DNA of 22,076 nt from CAYMDD01 sp964409675 (lineage in GTDB: Bacteria > Pseudomonadota > Alphaproteobacteria > Rickettsiales > SXRF01), in the NCBI GenBank assembly GCA_964409675.1, contig CAYPEF010000021.1, positions 1-22,076 of the forward strand. The letters run 5' to 3'. Positions 14,460 through 22,076 of this stretch are shown here, in pieces; positions within the stretch are counted from its first letter, which is position 1; every line of letters begins with the position of its first letter. The notes below the pieces were generated by a model that was not told the DNA's origin, did no database searches, and saw only the letters and a list, made by a program, of their open reading frames with translations. A program made the translations under genes and the position numbers.

Positions 14460-16094
14460 CTATTTGCTCAGCCTGACGGTATATTGCAGGATGCTGTCGC
14501 CAATGGCGTGGAATGCGGTTTTTAAATCGTCCGAGGTTGGCGCGTAAAAATAATTCTCCGGCCTGCTGGCACAGTTGCGCAATAAATCCTGGTCAATGTC
14601 CGTATCCGAGCCAAAGCCGACTGTATAGACATCTATCCCAGAGGCCTTAATATTATTGCACAGGGTGGCGGTGGTATCATTATCATTGGATACTGTGACC
14701 CCATCTCCTGTGTAGATAGTATTGCGTCCGTCTGTCATTAGGATCAATATTTTCTGCACTTTTTCGTTTGGCGTCAGCGGAAGGGAGGGGCGACCTGCAT
14801 CCCAGATGGCCTGCCATTTAGGAGATAATGTATACCATCCCCACATCAGTCCCACATTAATGCGGGTATCTCCGGTAGGCTGCATAGAATTGATGGTATT
14901 CATGATATATGCCTTTGTACCAGAGGCAAAGAGAATCGGTGGCAATTCATACCCATTTTCACTGGGGATGTCATACCACGTGCCTTGCGGAAGATCGGGA
15001 TTGTAAAAATTGGGAGTCGGATAGGAGGGAGACCCAGGAGAATCCGAGTAATATGATGATGGATAGCTTAAAGGCTCAAACCCGCCATGCGTACTAGCAT
15101 AAGCAGCATTAAATGCATTTCTGGCATCATCATCTAAATTAATCATGTAGCCGCGATTAGAGCGGAATCGGGTTGCGTCGCTCGTTGGTGGGTCATCAGT
15201 ATATTCATATGGGTTATTTGATTTTGGCAAATCAATGTCTCGATTTGAGAGATAATAAAGCTCTGGGCCAAATCGGGTTAGGTAGCTGGTAAGCTGATAG
15301 CCCTTGCCTGGTTTATTCAGCCCAACAATATTAGAAATGCCAGGCAAGTATGTGCCGCTCCGCGCAAGATAATTAAAATGGACGTAATAATGTCCTTCGA
15401 GGAATAAGTAGTAAAAAAAAATGTTGTTTCTCAATTCGGCTGATAATGGACTAGGTACGGGAATTCGGATGCTGGACGAATATGGAATTACAGAAACAAA
15501 TAAATTCGGCAACGTACTCTTATTATCGAACAAGATGTCCATCAAATCCGCTGACGCCTGTTTTAAGCCGTCAATTTTACCACTTTTGTTCATGGAGCGT
15601 GTTGAATCCAATACCATTGCCAATTCCACGCGCTGCTCAGTTTCCAGCGTTAATCCAAGCGTAGCCTGAGATTGGATATTCAGCGTGATCTTATCTTTTC
15701 CAAGTAGGGACATCAGCGTCATTGGTACGTCAATTTTCATTGAGCCGTCGAATACCTGCTGTTTATCTATTCCCCCAATGCCGGCAGATTTGGTAATGGT
15801 GAAATCATGCTGTGTTGTTCCAAGATAATACGGGGGATAGTTGGTATTAAATATATTTTGCGCTTCGGTAGTAATGTCCGGTAGGGATTGTGATGACGCT
15901 GCGGCCCCCAATACGGCGGCATCCAGCGCGTTCTGCGCCTTGCCGTAAGCTGCATGCATACGTGCTATATCTACCGCCACCCCAGCTGCGGTGATAAACA
16001 AAGGGATCAGCAAACCCAGCATAATAAGCGTGCTGCCTTCATCATTAGCGAAGAAGGATTGTTTTTTATCCCTTTTTATCAGTAGACTAAGCAT
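14460..16094 (-). CDS. TadG-family protein with von Willebrand factor A domain
   Basis: This 544-aa protein starts with a short basic cytoplasmic segment and one membrane helix (about 22-43), and has TadG's typical pattern GSTLIMLGLLIPLFITAAGVAVD, then AKAQNALDAA-like helix (51-62, YGKAQNALDAAVLGAA). The vWA domain begins at 156: LAMVLDSTRSM (158-168) is the MIDAS site, with Thr in place of the first Ser (Asp163, Thr165, Ser167). ILILMTDGRNT supplies Asp455, and VYTVGFGSD follows. About 290 residues lie between the two MIDAS parts, including a Tyr/Pro/Ser-rich insert (around 330-380). TadG proteins act in the envelope during Tad pilus assembly or adhesion. The gene is first in a two-gene operon with tadE. 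Composition is AT-rich (a 120-bp sample is about 38% G+C). Confidence 0.87.
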   Translation of the reverse strand: MLSLLIKRDKKQSFFANDEGSTLIMLGLLIPLFITAAGVAVDIARMHAAYGKAQNALDAAVLGAAASSQSLPDITTEAQNIFNTNYPPYYLGTTQHDFTITKSAGIGGIDKQQVFDGSMKIDVPMTLMSLLGKDKITLNIQSQATLGLTLETEQRVELAMVLDSTRSMNKSGKIDGLKQASADLMDILFDNKSTLPNLFVSVIPYSSSIRIPVPSPLSAELRNNIFFYYLFLEGHYYVHFNYLARSGTYLPGISNIVGLNKPGKGYQLTSYLTRFGPELYYLSNRDIDLPKSNNPYEYTDDPPTSDATRFRSNRGYMINLDDDARNAFNAAYASTHGGFEPLSYPSSYYSDSPGSPSYPTPNFYNPDLPQGTWYDIPSENGYELPPILFASGTKAYIMNTINSMQPTGDTRINVGLMWGWYTLSPKWQAIWDAGRPSLPLTPNEKVQKILILMTDGRNTIYTGDGVTVSNDNDTTATLCNNIKASGIDVYTVGFGSDTDIDQDLLRNCASRPENYFYAPTSDDLKTAFHAIGDSILQYTVRLSK

Positions 16095-16155
16095 GTGTTA
16101 AAACACTTTCTGTACGGGGTAGGCATATTGGCCTTGCTCCCTAAATAATCAGCTA

Positions 16156-16184
16156 TTGCCAATACAATACTAAAAATTTATTAA
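16156..16184 (+). promoter_or_regulatory. promoter-like pair for the second tadE-like gene
   Basis: TTGCCA (16156-16161, five of six consensus bases), a 17-bp spacer and TATTAA (16179-16184, four of six) predict a transcript starting near 16191. That is upstream of both possible TTG starts (16218 and 16308). Confidence 0.45.
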
Positions 16185-16192
16185 TATTTGAA
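16164..16192 (-). promoter_or_regulatory. promoter-like pair for tadG-tadE, overlapping the divergent one
   Basis: On the minus strand TTCAAA (16187-16192), a 17-bp spacer and TATTGT (16164-16169) match consensus at four of six bases each. It overlaps the plus-strand candidate, so the two transcripts would compete or share control. The AT-rich setting makes this tentative. Confidence 0.35.
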
Positions 16193-16217
16193 TAATATTA
16201 TGCTAATATAAACTGAA

Positions 16218-16907
16218 TTGATTGCGAATCAGATATTTGCATTAAAGCTTTATATATTATTTTACATTACAATAACAGTAATTGCGCTAAACAAACGGCA
16301 TAATCAATTGTCAAAACCATTTGCCTCTTTCATTTTTACTGAACAAGCAGTCGCCGCAATTGATTTTGCGTTGACATTGCCATTATTGCTTACGCTGTTT
16401 GTTGGCGTCACTGAAACGGCGCGCTATGCCATTTTACATCAAAAACTCGATAAAACGGTCTCTTCCATTTCCGATATCATTACCCGACGCGATACAATTA
16501 CGGCGACGAATCTCAATGATTTAAAAGATGCAGCGCAGCAGATTGTGGAACCTTATGATCTGGAACAGCAGGGGACGCTGATTTTCTCCGGCGTGCAAAA
16601 TTCGGCCACGGCCCCGGAACCATGCCTAAATACATCAACACCTTGCATTGCATGGCAATATTCGCCTGTTGGTATGATAAAACCTGGCGTAAGTCGATTA
16701 GGTTCCACCGGTGATAATCCGGCAATGCCGGAAGGGTATCAAGTGGCACTTAATCAAAACGTGGTAGTGACAGAGCTTACTTATGATTTTCAGCCACTAT
16801 TACCAATGACCGCGCGAGTTATTTCCAGCCTGAGACCGCATACTATTTATAAAGTTGCGATGTTTAAAGCTCGTAATGGCAAGCTTATCAGTATCACCCC
16901 GGACTGA
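16218..16907 (+). CDS. second TadE-like pilus assembly protein, start uncertain (no ATG)
   Basis: The frame has no in-frame ATG or GTG ahead of the conserved segment: an in-frame stop is at 16209-16211, TTG at 16218 (229 aa) and TTG at 16308 (199 aa). The core EQAVAAIDFALTLPLLLTLFVGVTETARYAILHQKLD matches the TadE membrane segment. TTG 16308 would leave a short SKPFASFIFTEQ leader, the normal TadE layout; TTG 16218 would add an extra hydrophobic stretch. Neither has a Shine-Dalgarno. The pilin-like cleavage pattern is degenerate: the site equivalent to Gly31/Glu36 of the other TadE reads Ala/Asp. The periplasmic part has two Cys (CLNTSTPC) and a typical VVVTELTYDFQPLL. It is divergent from tadG and may be an active minor pilin with weak translation or a gene losing its 5' end. 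Confidence 0.72.
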   Translation: MIANQIFALKLYILFYITITVIALNKRHNQLSKPFASFIFTEQAVAAIDFALTLPLLLTLFVGVTETARYAILHQKLDKTVSSISDIITRRDTITATNLNDLKDAAQQIVEPYDLEQQGTLIFSGVQNSATAPEPCLNTSTPCIAWQYSPVGMIKPGVSRLGSTGDNPAMPEGYQVALNQNVVVTELTYDFQPLLPMTARVISSLRPHTIYKVAMFKARNGKLISITPD

Positions 16908-16916
16908 GTACTTTCT

Positions 16917-18464
16917 TTAATGGCGGAAATGCCTTATGCCGGTAAAAAGCATGGCGATGCCGTGCTGTTCCGCCGCCGCCACCACTTCCGCATCGCGGAT
17001 GGAGCCGCCGGGCTGGATGATGGCGGCGATGCCCGCCTCTGCTGCCATTTCTACATTATCGGCGAAGGGAAAGAACGCATCTGAGGCCAGGGCCGCGCCC
17101 TGGGTGGTGAAGCCCGCCGCGAGGGCTTTGCGGCAGGCGATGCCGGTGGAGTCGATGCGGCTCATCTGTCCGGCGCCGATGCCGATGGTGGCATTATCCT
17201 TCACCAGCACGATGGCGTTGGATTTGACATGCTTGGCTACTGTGAATGCAAACAGCATGTCGGCATGCTGCTGCGCGGTAGGCGCATTGCGCGTGGCGGC
17301 TTCCGGCGCTTTCTCGCCGAGGATGCGCGTATCTTCTTCCTGATAGAGATACCCGCCGGAGACGGAGCGCAGCGTCATGCGCGCGCGCGCCGGGTTCGGC
17401 ATGGAGCCGGTAAGCAGCAGGCGCATTTTCTTTTTGGCGGAAAGCCGTGTAATAGCCTCCTCGCTGGCATCGGGGGCAATCAGTACTTCCACGAACAGCG
17501 ATCCCATGGCCTCGGCAAAGGTAAGGTCCAGCGGGCGGTTGACCGCAATAATACCACCGTAGGCGCTGGTTTTATCGCAGGCGAAAGCCTTGTGATAGGC
17601 GTCGGTGATGCTGGCCCCAAGCGCCACGCCGCACGGATTGGCGTGCTTGATGATGGCGACCGCCGGCTCGGAAAATTCGCTCACCAGCTCCAGCGCCGCG
17701 CTGGCGTCGTTTAAATTATTATAGCTGAGCGAACTGCCGAGCGCGAGCTTCGCGCTGGCCATGCTCGGCCCTGCTTCGCCGCTGGCGTAGTACGCGGCTT
17801 TCTGGTGCGGGTTCTCGCCGTAATGCAGCACCTGTTGCAGGCTGCCGGTGAGGCTGAGCTGCGGCGCAAATAGCGTATCGCGCGCGAACCAGCGGCTAAT
17901 AGCGCTGTCATAGGCGGCGGTGCGCATATAGGCCTTTCCGGCCAGTTCCTTGCGCAACGCAAGCGTAGTGCCGCCCTGCCGCCTGATGTCCTCCTGCACG
18001 CGTGCGTAATCGGCGATGTCGGTGACGATGGTGACGGAGGCGTGATTCTTGGCGGCGGAGCGGATCATGCTGGGGCCGCCAATATCAATATTCTCAATGC
18101 ATTCCTCCTCCGACCCGCCGCGCGCCACCGTGGCTTCGAATGGGTAGAGGGTGATGACGGCGAGGTCAATCGGCTGGATACCATGCTCCTTCATCGCCTG
18201 CATATGCGCCGCTTCGTCACGCCGCCCCAGTAATGCGCCGTGGACGCGGGGATGCAGGGTTTTTACCCGCCCATCCATGATCTCGGGAAAGCCGGTATAG
18301 TCCGAGACTTCCGTTACCTTGATCCCGGCGTCACGCAACGCTTTGGCGGTGCCGCCGGTGGAAAGGATGTCGGTGCCTTGTGCTTCTAAAAAGCGGGCGA
18401 AATCGAGCAGGCCGGTTTTATCGGAGACGGAGAGCAGGGCGCGTTTAACGGGAATAATGGTCAT
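16917..18464 (-). CDS. purH: bifunctional AICAR transformylase / IMP cyclohydrolase
   Basis: PurH performs the last two steps of purine synthesis: formyl transfer from 10-formyl-THF to AICAR, then ring closure to IMP. The 515 aa cover both domains. The N-terminal cyclohydrolase (about 1-200) has ALLSVSDKTGLLDFA, LSTGGTAKALRDAG, GFPEIMDGRVKTLHPRVHG and NIDIGGPSMIRSAAKN. The transformylase has HYGENPHQKAAYY (214-226), SYNNLNDASAALEL, the catalytic KHANPCG (273-279) and a complete end (ADNVEMAAEAGIAAIIQPGG). Length is near the 529 aa of E. coli PurH. Its ATG overlaps the stop of the CapD-like gene as ATGA, so a purine enzyme is translationally coupled to surface-glycan genes. No upstream purine riboswitch is possible in that arrangement. 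The stop is convergent with the tadE-like gene, 9 bp apart. Confidence 0.97.
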   Translation of the reverse strand: MTIIPVKRALLSVSDKTGLLDFARFLEAQGTDILSTGGTAKALRDAGIKVTEVSDYTGFPEIMDGRVKTLHPRVHGALLGRRDEAAHMQAMKEHGIQPIDLAVITLYPFEATVARGGSEEECIENIDIGGPSMIRSAAKNHASVTIVTDIADYARVQEDIRRQGGTTLALRKELAGKAYMRTAAYDSAISRWFARDTLFAPQLSLTGSLQQVLHYGENPHQKAAYYASGEAGPSMASAKLALGSSLSYNNLNDASAALELVSEFSEPAVAIIKHANPCGVALGASITDAYHKAFACDKTSAYGGIIAVNRPLDLTFAEAMGSLFVEVLIAPDASEEAITRLSAKKKMRLLLTGSMPNPARARMTLRSVSGGYLYQEEDTRILGEKAPEAATRNAPTAQQHADMLFAFTVAKHVKSNAIVLVKDNATIGIGAGQMSRIDSTGIACRKALAAGFTTQGAALASDAFFPFADNVEMAAEAGIAAIIQPGGSIRDAEVVAAAEQHGIAMLFTGIRHFRH

Positions 18465-20374
18465 GAATGGGTAGCTAGCGCATGGTTAATGGGTGCAATG
18501 TCGGCGCTGGCATAGTCGGGCACCAATTCATGGAGCAGCGCCAGTGCCAGCGATTCGTGCCTCTGGGTACAGTGCAACGCCAGTAAATCAAGCTTTTTCT
18601 TTAAGGCTACCACATCAACGGGAGCGGGTTTTGCTAGGAAAATGCTGGTATGTTCGGTACGCTGCTCGCTTTCGGTATCGTAAAACAGCTCCTCGAACAG
18701 CTTCTCGCCCGGGCGGAGGCCGGTATAAGTGATCTTGATGTCCTGATCCGGGCGCAGGCCGCTTAAGCGTATCATTTGCCTTGCTAAATCGTCGATGCGC
18801 CCCGGCTCGCCCATGTCGAGCACGAAAATGCGTTCTCCGGCATCTGGCGAGGCGCTGCCGATGGCGGCGGCCTGGATCACCAGCTCCACCGCCTCGCGGA
18901 TGGTCATGAAATAGCGCACCATGTCGGGGTGGGTGACGGTGAGCGGCCCGCCCTTGGCCAGCTGGCGCTGAAACAGCGGCACCACCGAGCCGGTGGAGCC
19001 GAGCACATTGCCGAAGCGCACAGTCACGAAATGCGTCTGCGCCCCTGCCCCGGCGGCCTGGCAGACCATCTCCGCTAGCCGCTTGGTAGCGCCCATGACG
19101 TTGGCGGGGCGCACCGCCTTGTCGGTGGAAATCAGCACCATGGTGGCGCAACTGAAGCGCTGACAGGCCTCGGCCACGTTACGGCTGCCCAGCACGTTGG
19201 TGGCGATGGCTTCCACCGGGTTGTCCTCCGCCAGCGGCACATGCTTGACGGCGGCGGCGTGGAACACGATTTCCGGGCGCTCTTCCTGAAACATTCGCTC
19301 CAACTGCGCCGGGTTGCGCACATCCCCGAGGAGTGCGCGCGTGACGCAGGTGGGCGCGGCCTCGCGCACCTCGGCGTCGATCTGGTAAAGCGCATATTCA
19401 TTTTGCTCAAAGAAAATGAGCTTGCTCGGCGCATAGCTCGCAATCTGTCGGCACAGCTCGCCGCCGATGGAGCCGCCTGCCCCGGTCACCAGCACCCGCT
19501 TGCCGGCAATGAAGCGGCGCATGGCCTCGCGGTCATGCGTCAATTGCGGGCGGCCCAGCAAATCCTCGATAGCGATGGGGCGGATATGGCTGCCCTCATG
19601 CATACCTTCCTTGAATTCGCTCATACTGGGAAGTTGCCCGAGCGTCATTCCCAGCTGGTCGGCGATGCGCAGGAAATGCCGTATATCTGCCGCCTTGTAT
19701 TCTCCAGCCAGAATGATGCGCTGCGGCTTCCTGCCACGTCGCTCGAACCGCGCCACGATAGGCTCGATGCCCGCGCTCATGTCGTAAATCGGCACGCCGT
19801 GGATGCTGTGGCCGATCCGCTTGGCGCGGCTATCGAGAATCGCCACCGCCTGATATGCCGCTTCGCGCTCCATGCGCAACTCGCGCAAAAACAGCTCGGC
19901 GCGGTTTGTGGCCCCGATCAGGAGCACAGGAATCGCCGGGCGGCGGCCATAGGTATGTTCCGGCAGGCGCAGCGTGCGGTCTTTCACCGCCCTGTAAAGA
20001 AAACGCGGTCCGCCAAGGAGCGCCAGCAGCACCAGCCAGTTGATGGTCAGTGCCGAGCGCGGAAAACCCTCCAGGCGACTGATAAAGAACATCACGAAGG
20101 AAAAGAGCAGGATGGAGAGCGTGACCGCGCGTGTAATGGTGGCGAGGTCTTCAATCGAGGCATAGCGCCACAAGCCCCGGTACAGGCGCATGGCAATAAA
20201 TACGCTCATGCTGATGCCGGTAAAGAGCAGCGTCCCCATCAGCAGGTAGGGCGCTGCCTGGTCCATTCCCTGGCTTCCTAAGCGCAAATACAGCGACAGC
20301 GCGAAGCTCGCTGCCGCCATCAACGAGTCATGCGCAAACGCGATGGCGCCGCGATGAAAGCGAAAGATATTCAT
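18461..20374 (-). CDS. CapD/WbpM/FlaA1-type membrane UDP-sugar dehydratase/epimerase
   Basis: This 637-aa protein has four N-terminal membrane helices (about 12-30, 43-63, 82-100, 108-122), a first Rossmann-like region (about 148-270) and a C-terminal SDR domain (290-580). Seen: VLVTGAGGSIGGELCRQI (294-311, NAD-binding GxxGxxG), HAAAVKHVPLAEDNP (372-386), and STDKAVRPANVMGATKR (416-432). In the last, Met427 and Lys431 form the MxxxK that replaces YxxxK in the large WbpM/PglF subgroup. Such enzymes turn UDP-GlcNAc into the 4-keto-6-deoxy sugar used for QuiNAc, FucNAc or bacillosamine. It starts on an ATGA overlap with the sugar-1-phosphate transferase, so the pair probably supplies and loads the first sugar of an O-antigen, capsule or protein glycan. 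Exact product is not predictable. Confidence 0.92.
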   Translation of the reverse strand: MNIFRFHRGAIAFAHDSLMAAASFALSLYLRLGSQGMDQAAPYLLMGTLLFTGISMSVFIAMRLYRGLWRYASIEDLATITRAVTLSILLFSFVMFFISRLEGFPRSALTINWLVLLALLGGPRFLYRAVKDRTLRLPEHTYGRRPAIPVLLIGATNRAELFLRELRMEREAAYQAVAILDSRAKRIGHSIHGVPIYDMSAGIEPIVARFERRGRKPQRIILAGEYKAADIRHFLRIADQLGMTLGQLPSMSEFKEGMHEGSHIRPIAIEDLLGRPQLTHDREAMRRFIAGKRVLVTGAGGSIGGELCRQIASYAPSKLIFFEQNEYALYQIDAEVREAAPTCVTRALLGDVRNPAQLERMFQEERPEIVFHAAAVKHVPLAEDNPVEAIATNVLGSRNVAEACQRFSCATMVLISTDKAVRPANVMGATKRLAEMVCQAAGAGAQTHFVTVRFGNVLGSTGSVVPLFQRQLAKGGPLTVTHPDMVRYFMTIREAVELVIQAAAIGSASPDAGERIFVLDMGEPGRIDDLARQMIRLSGLRPDQDIKITYTGLRPGEKLFEELFYDTESEQRTEHTSIFLAKPAPVDVVALKKKLDLLALHCTQRHESLALALLHELVPDYASADIAPINHALATHS

Positions 20375-21471
20375 TTTCTCAGCGCATGCCTGGGCGGCCG
20401 GGTGAAATTATGCATCAGCGCACCCACCATGGCATAGGCGACAAACAGGTCAAATAGCGCCAGCTCCGGCATAATCAGCGTAAAAACGGTCAGGCAGATC
20501 AGTAGTATATTTACACCGAGGATGTTCTCCACCACTAGCCGGTGACTGCGGCCGTTGCGCACGGCGCGCTGATAGTAATGCTGCGAATGCGCCTGCCAGA
20601 TTTTCTCACCGCGCCAGAGGCGTTTTAAGAGTGTCAGCGTGCTGTCGGTTAAATAATAGGCGGGCAGGATCAGTGCAGGGTAAACATACCGCATATCCTT
20701 TATAATGGTTCCTCCCTGCATCGAGGAAAACAGCAGATACCCCAGCAGTAATCCCAATGAAATACTGCCGACATCGCCCAGGAAAATCTTCGCCGGATGC
20801 CAGTTCCACCATAAAAAACCGCTGCCGGCGGCCACCATCAACAGCGCGAAAATGGAAAGCTGGTTGCCGAACATGCCGGTGGCGGCGGTAATTAAACAGA
20901 TACCGATGCCGATGCTGATCACCTCGGCGGCGGCGATACCGTCAATCCCATCCATGAAATTGAACAGGTTAATGAACCAGACCCAGCATCCTACCACCAG
21001 CAGGTAATCCAGCCAGGCGGGGATCAGGTCGCCGAACAGCACGAACTGCGCGTCTTCCTGTACAATTAGCACGCAGAACAGCTGTACCAGCAGGCGTGTG
21101 ATCGGCGATAAGGTAATCATATCGTCCAGCAGCGACACGGTGGCGATCAGCGCCAGCCCGATGATCAGCCAGTAGCTGGCATCGGCGGCGAGCAGAAAGA
21201 CGATCAGTGAAAACACCACCGCTACCCCGCCGCCGCGCGGTGTCGGTGCGGTATGGTTGCTGCGCTGGTTGGGACGGTCGATAAAAAGTGGGTTGCGCCG
21301 CAGCGCCAGGATCATCAGGCGCGTGCCCAGCAGGGAAAAAAGGAACGCGCCCATGCTGATGAAAATATAATAACCTGGCCGCGAAAAGATAAACGCGCCC
21401 ATACTGGCCGGAACCAGGTAATATAAGTGGTTGACGGCAAAATCAAAAAAAGCGGAGGTCTGCTCTTGCAT
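20371..21471 (-). CDS. WecA/WbpL-like undecaprenyl-phosphate sugar-1-phosphate transferase
   Basis: This is a 366-aa polytopic membrane protein of the MraY/WecA (GT4) superfamily. Motifs in order: DRPNQRSNHTAPTPRGGG (65-82), LLDDM (114-118, Asp-Asp for Mg/catalysis), FNFMDGIDG (170-178), FLGDVGSISLG (230-240) and the loop HSQHYYQRA (295-303). These enzymes join HexNAc-1-phosphate to undecaprenyl phosphate, starting a lipid-linked glycan. HSQHYYQ fits the WbpL/WecA side rather than MraY. It is the first gene of the operon with the CapD-like and purH genes. The first 38 or so residues extend beyond the family norm and contain a repeated SMGAF-IFS/SMGAF-LFS, so the true start may be Met24 or Met40; none of the three has a clear ribosome site. 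Sugar specificity is likely a 6-deoxy-HexNAc given the CapD-like partner. Confidence 0.92.
   Translation of the reverse strand: MQEQTSAFFDFAVNHLYYLVPASMGAFIFSRPGYYIFISMGAFLFSLLGTRLMILALRRNPLFIDRPNQRSNHTAPTPRGGGVAVVFSLIVFLLAADASYWLIIGLALIATVSLLDDMITLSPITRLLVQLFCVLIVQEDAQFVLFGDLIPAWLDYLLVVGCWVWFINLFNFMDGIDGIAAAEVISIGIGICLITAATGMFGNQLSIFALLMVAAGSGFLWWNWHPAKIFLGDVGSISLGLLLGYLLFSSMQGGTIIKDMRYVYPALILPAYYLTDSTLTLLKRLWRGEKIWQAHSQHYYQRAVRNGRSHRLVVENILGVNILLICLTVFTLIMPELALFDLFVAYAMVGALMHNFTRPPRHALRK
21310..21405. repeat. two 48-bp direct repeat units, diverged, in the sugar-1-phosphate transferase 5' end
   Basis: Units 21310-21357 and 21358-21405 encode residues 39-54 and 23-38. The first eight codons of each agree at 19 of 24 bases and encode SMGAFLFS and SMGAFIFS; the rest has diverged. 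It looks like an old in-frame tandem duplication of a membrane-helix segment. A chance resemblance of hydrophobic helices is the alternative. Confidence 0.45.
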
Positions 21472-21614
21472 GTGCTGGTTAGGTAAAGCGGTGTTTCACG
21501 CCGGTGGAATGACAAAGAAATACAATGCCTGACGCAGGAAAACCCGTATCACCCTTGCCCGCCCAAGTCAATCAAACCACTATATCGCTTTGTAGATTAA
21601 GCCGGGTTAGCATG

Positions 21615-22076
21615 CTAGCGCCGCCCGAACAGCCGTTCGATATCGGCTTTTTTCAGCTCCACATAGGTGGGGCGGCCGTGATTGCACTGGCCGGAATGGG
21701 GGGTGCGCTCCATGTCGCGCAGCAGCGCGTTCATTTCAGCGAGTCTTAACGCTCGGCCGGCGCGCACGCTGCCATGGCAAGCCATGGTAGCGCTGACTTC
21801 CTCGATTCTCTCTTTCAGCGAAAGCGCTTCCCCGTGCTCGGCAATGTGCGCGGCCAGATCCTGCACCAGCGCCTGTACGTCCGTGTCGCCCAGCATGGCC
21901 GGGATTTCACGCACCACCACCGCGTTATCTCCGAACGGCTCCAGGATTAACCCCAGCTCAGCCAGTTCCTCCGTCTTGGCAGAGACTTGCGCGCAATTGG
22001 CGGGGTTAAGCGTCACCACTTCCGGCAGCAGCAACTTCTGTCGGGCGATACCGCGCATGGCGATATCCTGCTTCAT
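21615..22076 (-). CDS. mutL: DNA mismatch repair protein MutL, C-terminal part (5' end outside window)
   Basis: The frame runs to the right edge and ends at TAG 21615-21617, giving the last 153 residues; the Met at the edge is internal. The sequence has GIARQKLLLPEVV, MACHGSVRAGRALRLAEMNALLRDME and the ending HSGQCNHGRPTYVELKKADIERLFGR, the standard MutL C-terminal dimerisation domain. MutL links MutS mismatch recognition to strand incision. Full proteins are about 600 aa, so the GHKL ATPase half and any endonuclease DQHAxxER motif lie outside the window. The 143-bp gap to the next minus-strand gene (21472-21614) shows no clear terminator or promoter, so read-through into the glycan operon is possible. 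Confidence 0.96.
   Translation of the reverse strand: MKQDIAMRGIARQKLLLPEVVTLNPANCAQVSAKTEELAELGLILEPFGDNAVVVREIPAMLGDTDVQALVQDLAAHIAEHGEALSLKERIEEVSATMACHGSVRAGRALRLAEMNALLRDMERTPHSGQCNHGRPTYVELKKADIERLFGRR

Noticed and set aside
19241..20281. Plus-strand open frame of 346 codons opposite the CapD-like gene
   Set aside because: It lies entirely antisense to a gene with full SDR motifs; the His/Arg/Ala-rich translation is typical of a GC-rich shadow frame.
21605..21619. Near-palindrome GTTAGCATGCTAGC at the mutL stop
   Set aside because: One mismatch, no T run after it on either strand, and partly coding; not convincing as a terminator.

Overview
The window looks like the chromosome of a Gram-negative alphaproteobacterium. 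Supporting genes are a membrane-anchored CycM-type cytochrome c, the alphaproteobacterial style of KdsB and of the adenosine-kinase-like PfkB protein, Tad-pilus TadE/TadG proteins, KDO (LPS) synthesis, and MutL and PurH of matching style. I cannot fix the order or genus from sequence alone. No tRNA, rRNA, CRISPR array, transposase or integrase is visible, and no gene-free stretch exceeds 160 bp.

Layout: 1-218 is the 3' end of a NifU/Nfu-type Fe-S scaffold gene. 219-2250 is an AT-rich island holding a small secreted Cys protein, a 34-bp palindrome (bidirectional terminator), a membrane acyltransferase and the 3' third of a sulfotransferase. 2250-5480 (minus) continues with the rest of the sulfotransferase, a GT-B glycosyltransferase and a YejA-like peptide-binding protein. 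A paired-hairpin repeat (5532-5609) separates these from a QmcA-type SPFH gene and its NfeD partner (5618-7095, minus). A divergent MtgA-like glycosyltransferase (7217-8101) faces an unrecognised 575-aa protein gene (8115-9842, AT-rich). cycM (minus) is divergent from a tight plus-strand operon kdsB-pfkB-ampG (10649-13588). An AT-rich Tad-type block follows: tadE and tadG on the minus strand, and a second, divergent tadE-like gene with no ATG start (13599-16907). The right end is a minus-strand operon, sugar-1-phosphate transferase, CapD/WbpM-type dehydratase, purH (ATGA overlaps), and the 3' part of mutL runs off the edge.

How the genes fit together: most of the window concerns the cell envelope. 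KdsB supplies CMP-KDO for LPS. The WecA/WbpL-like and CapD-like enzymes start a surface glycan with a 6-deoxy-HexNAc-type sugar. The glycosyltransferase, sulfotransferase and acyltransferase could decorate a glycan. The MtgA-like enzyme polymerises, and AmpG (and possibly YejA) recycles, peptidoglycan. The Tad proteins imply a surface pilus whose main assembly genes lie elsewhere.

Base composition alternates sharply. Hand counts over 120-bp samples give about 62-72% G+C in core genes and 29-38% in the acyltransferase/sulfotransferase tail, the 575-aa gene and tadG. Those AT-rich patches are the best candidates for acquired DNA. I see no clear single novel defence or mobile system. The items most worth follow-up are the mosaic sulfotransferase, the orphan 575-aa protein, the divergent Tad minor subunits and the divergent MtgA-like protein.
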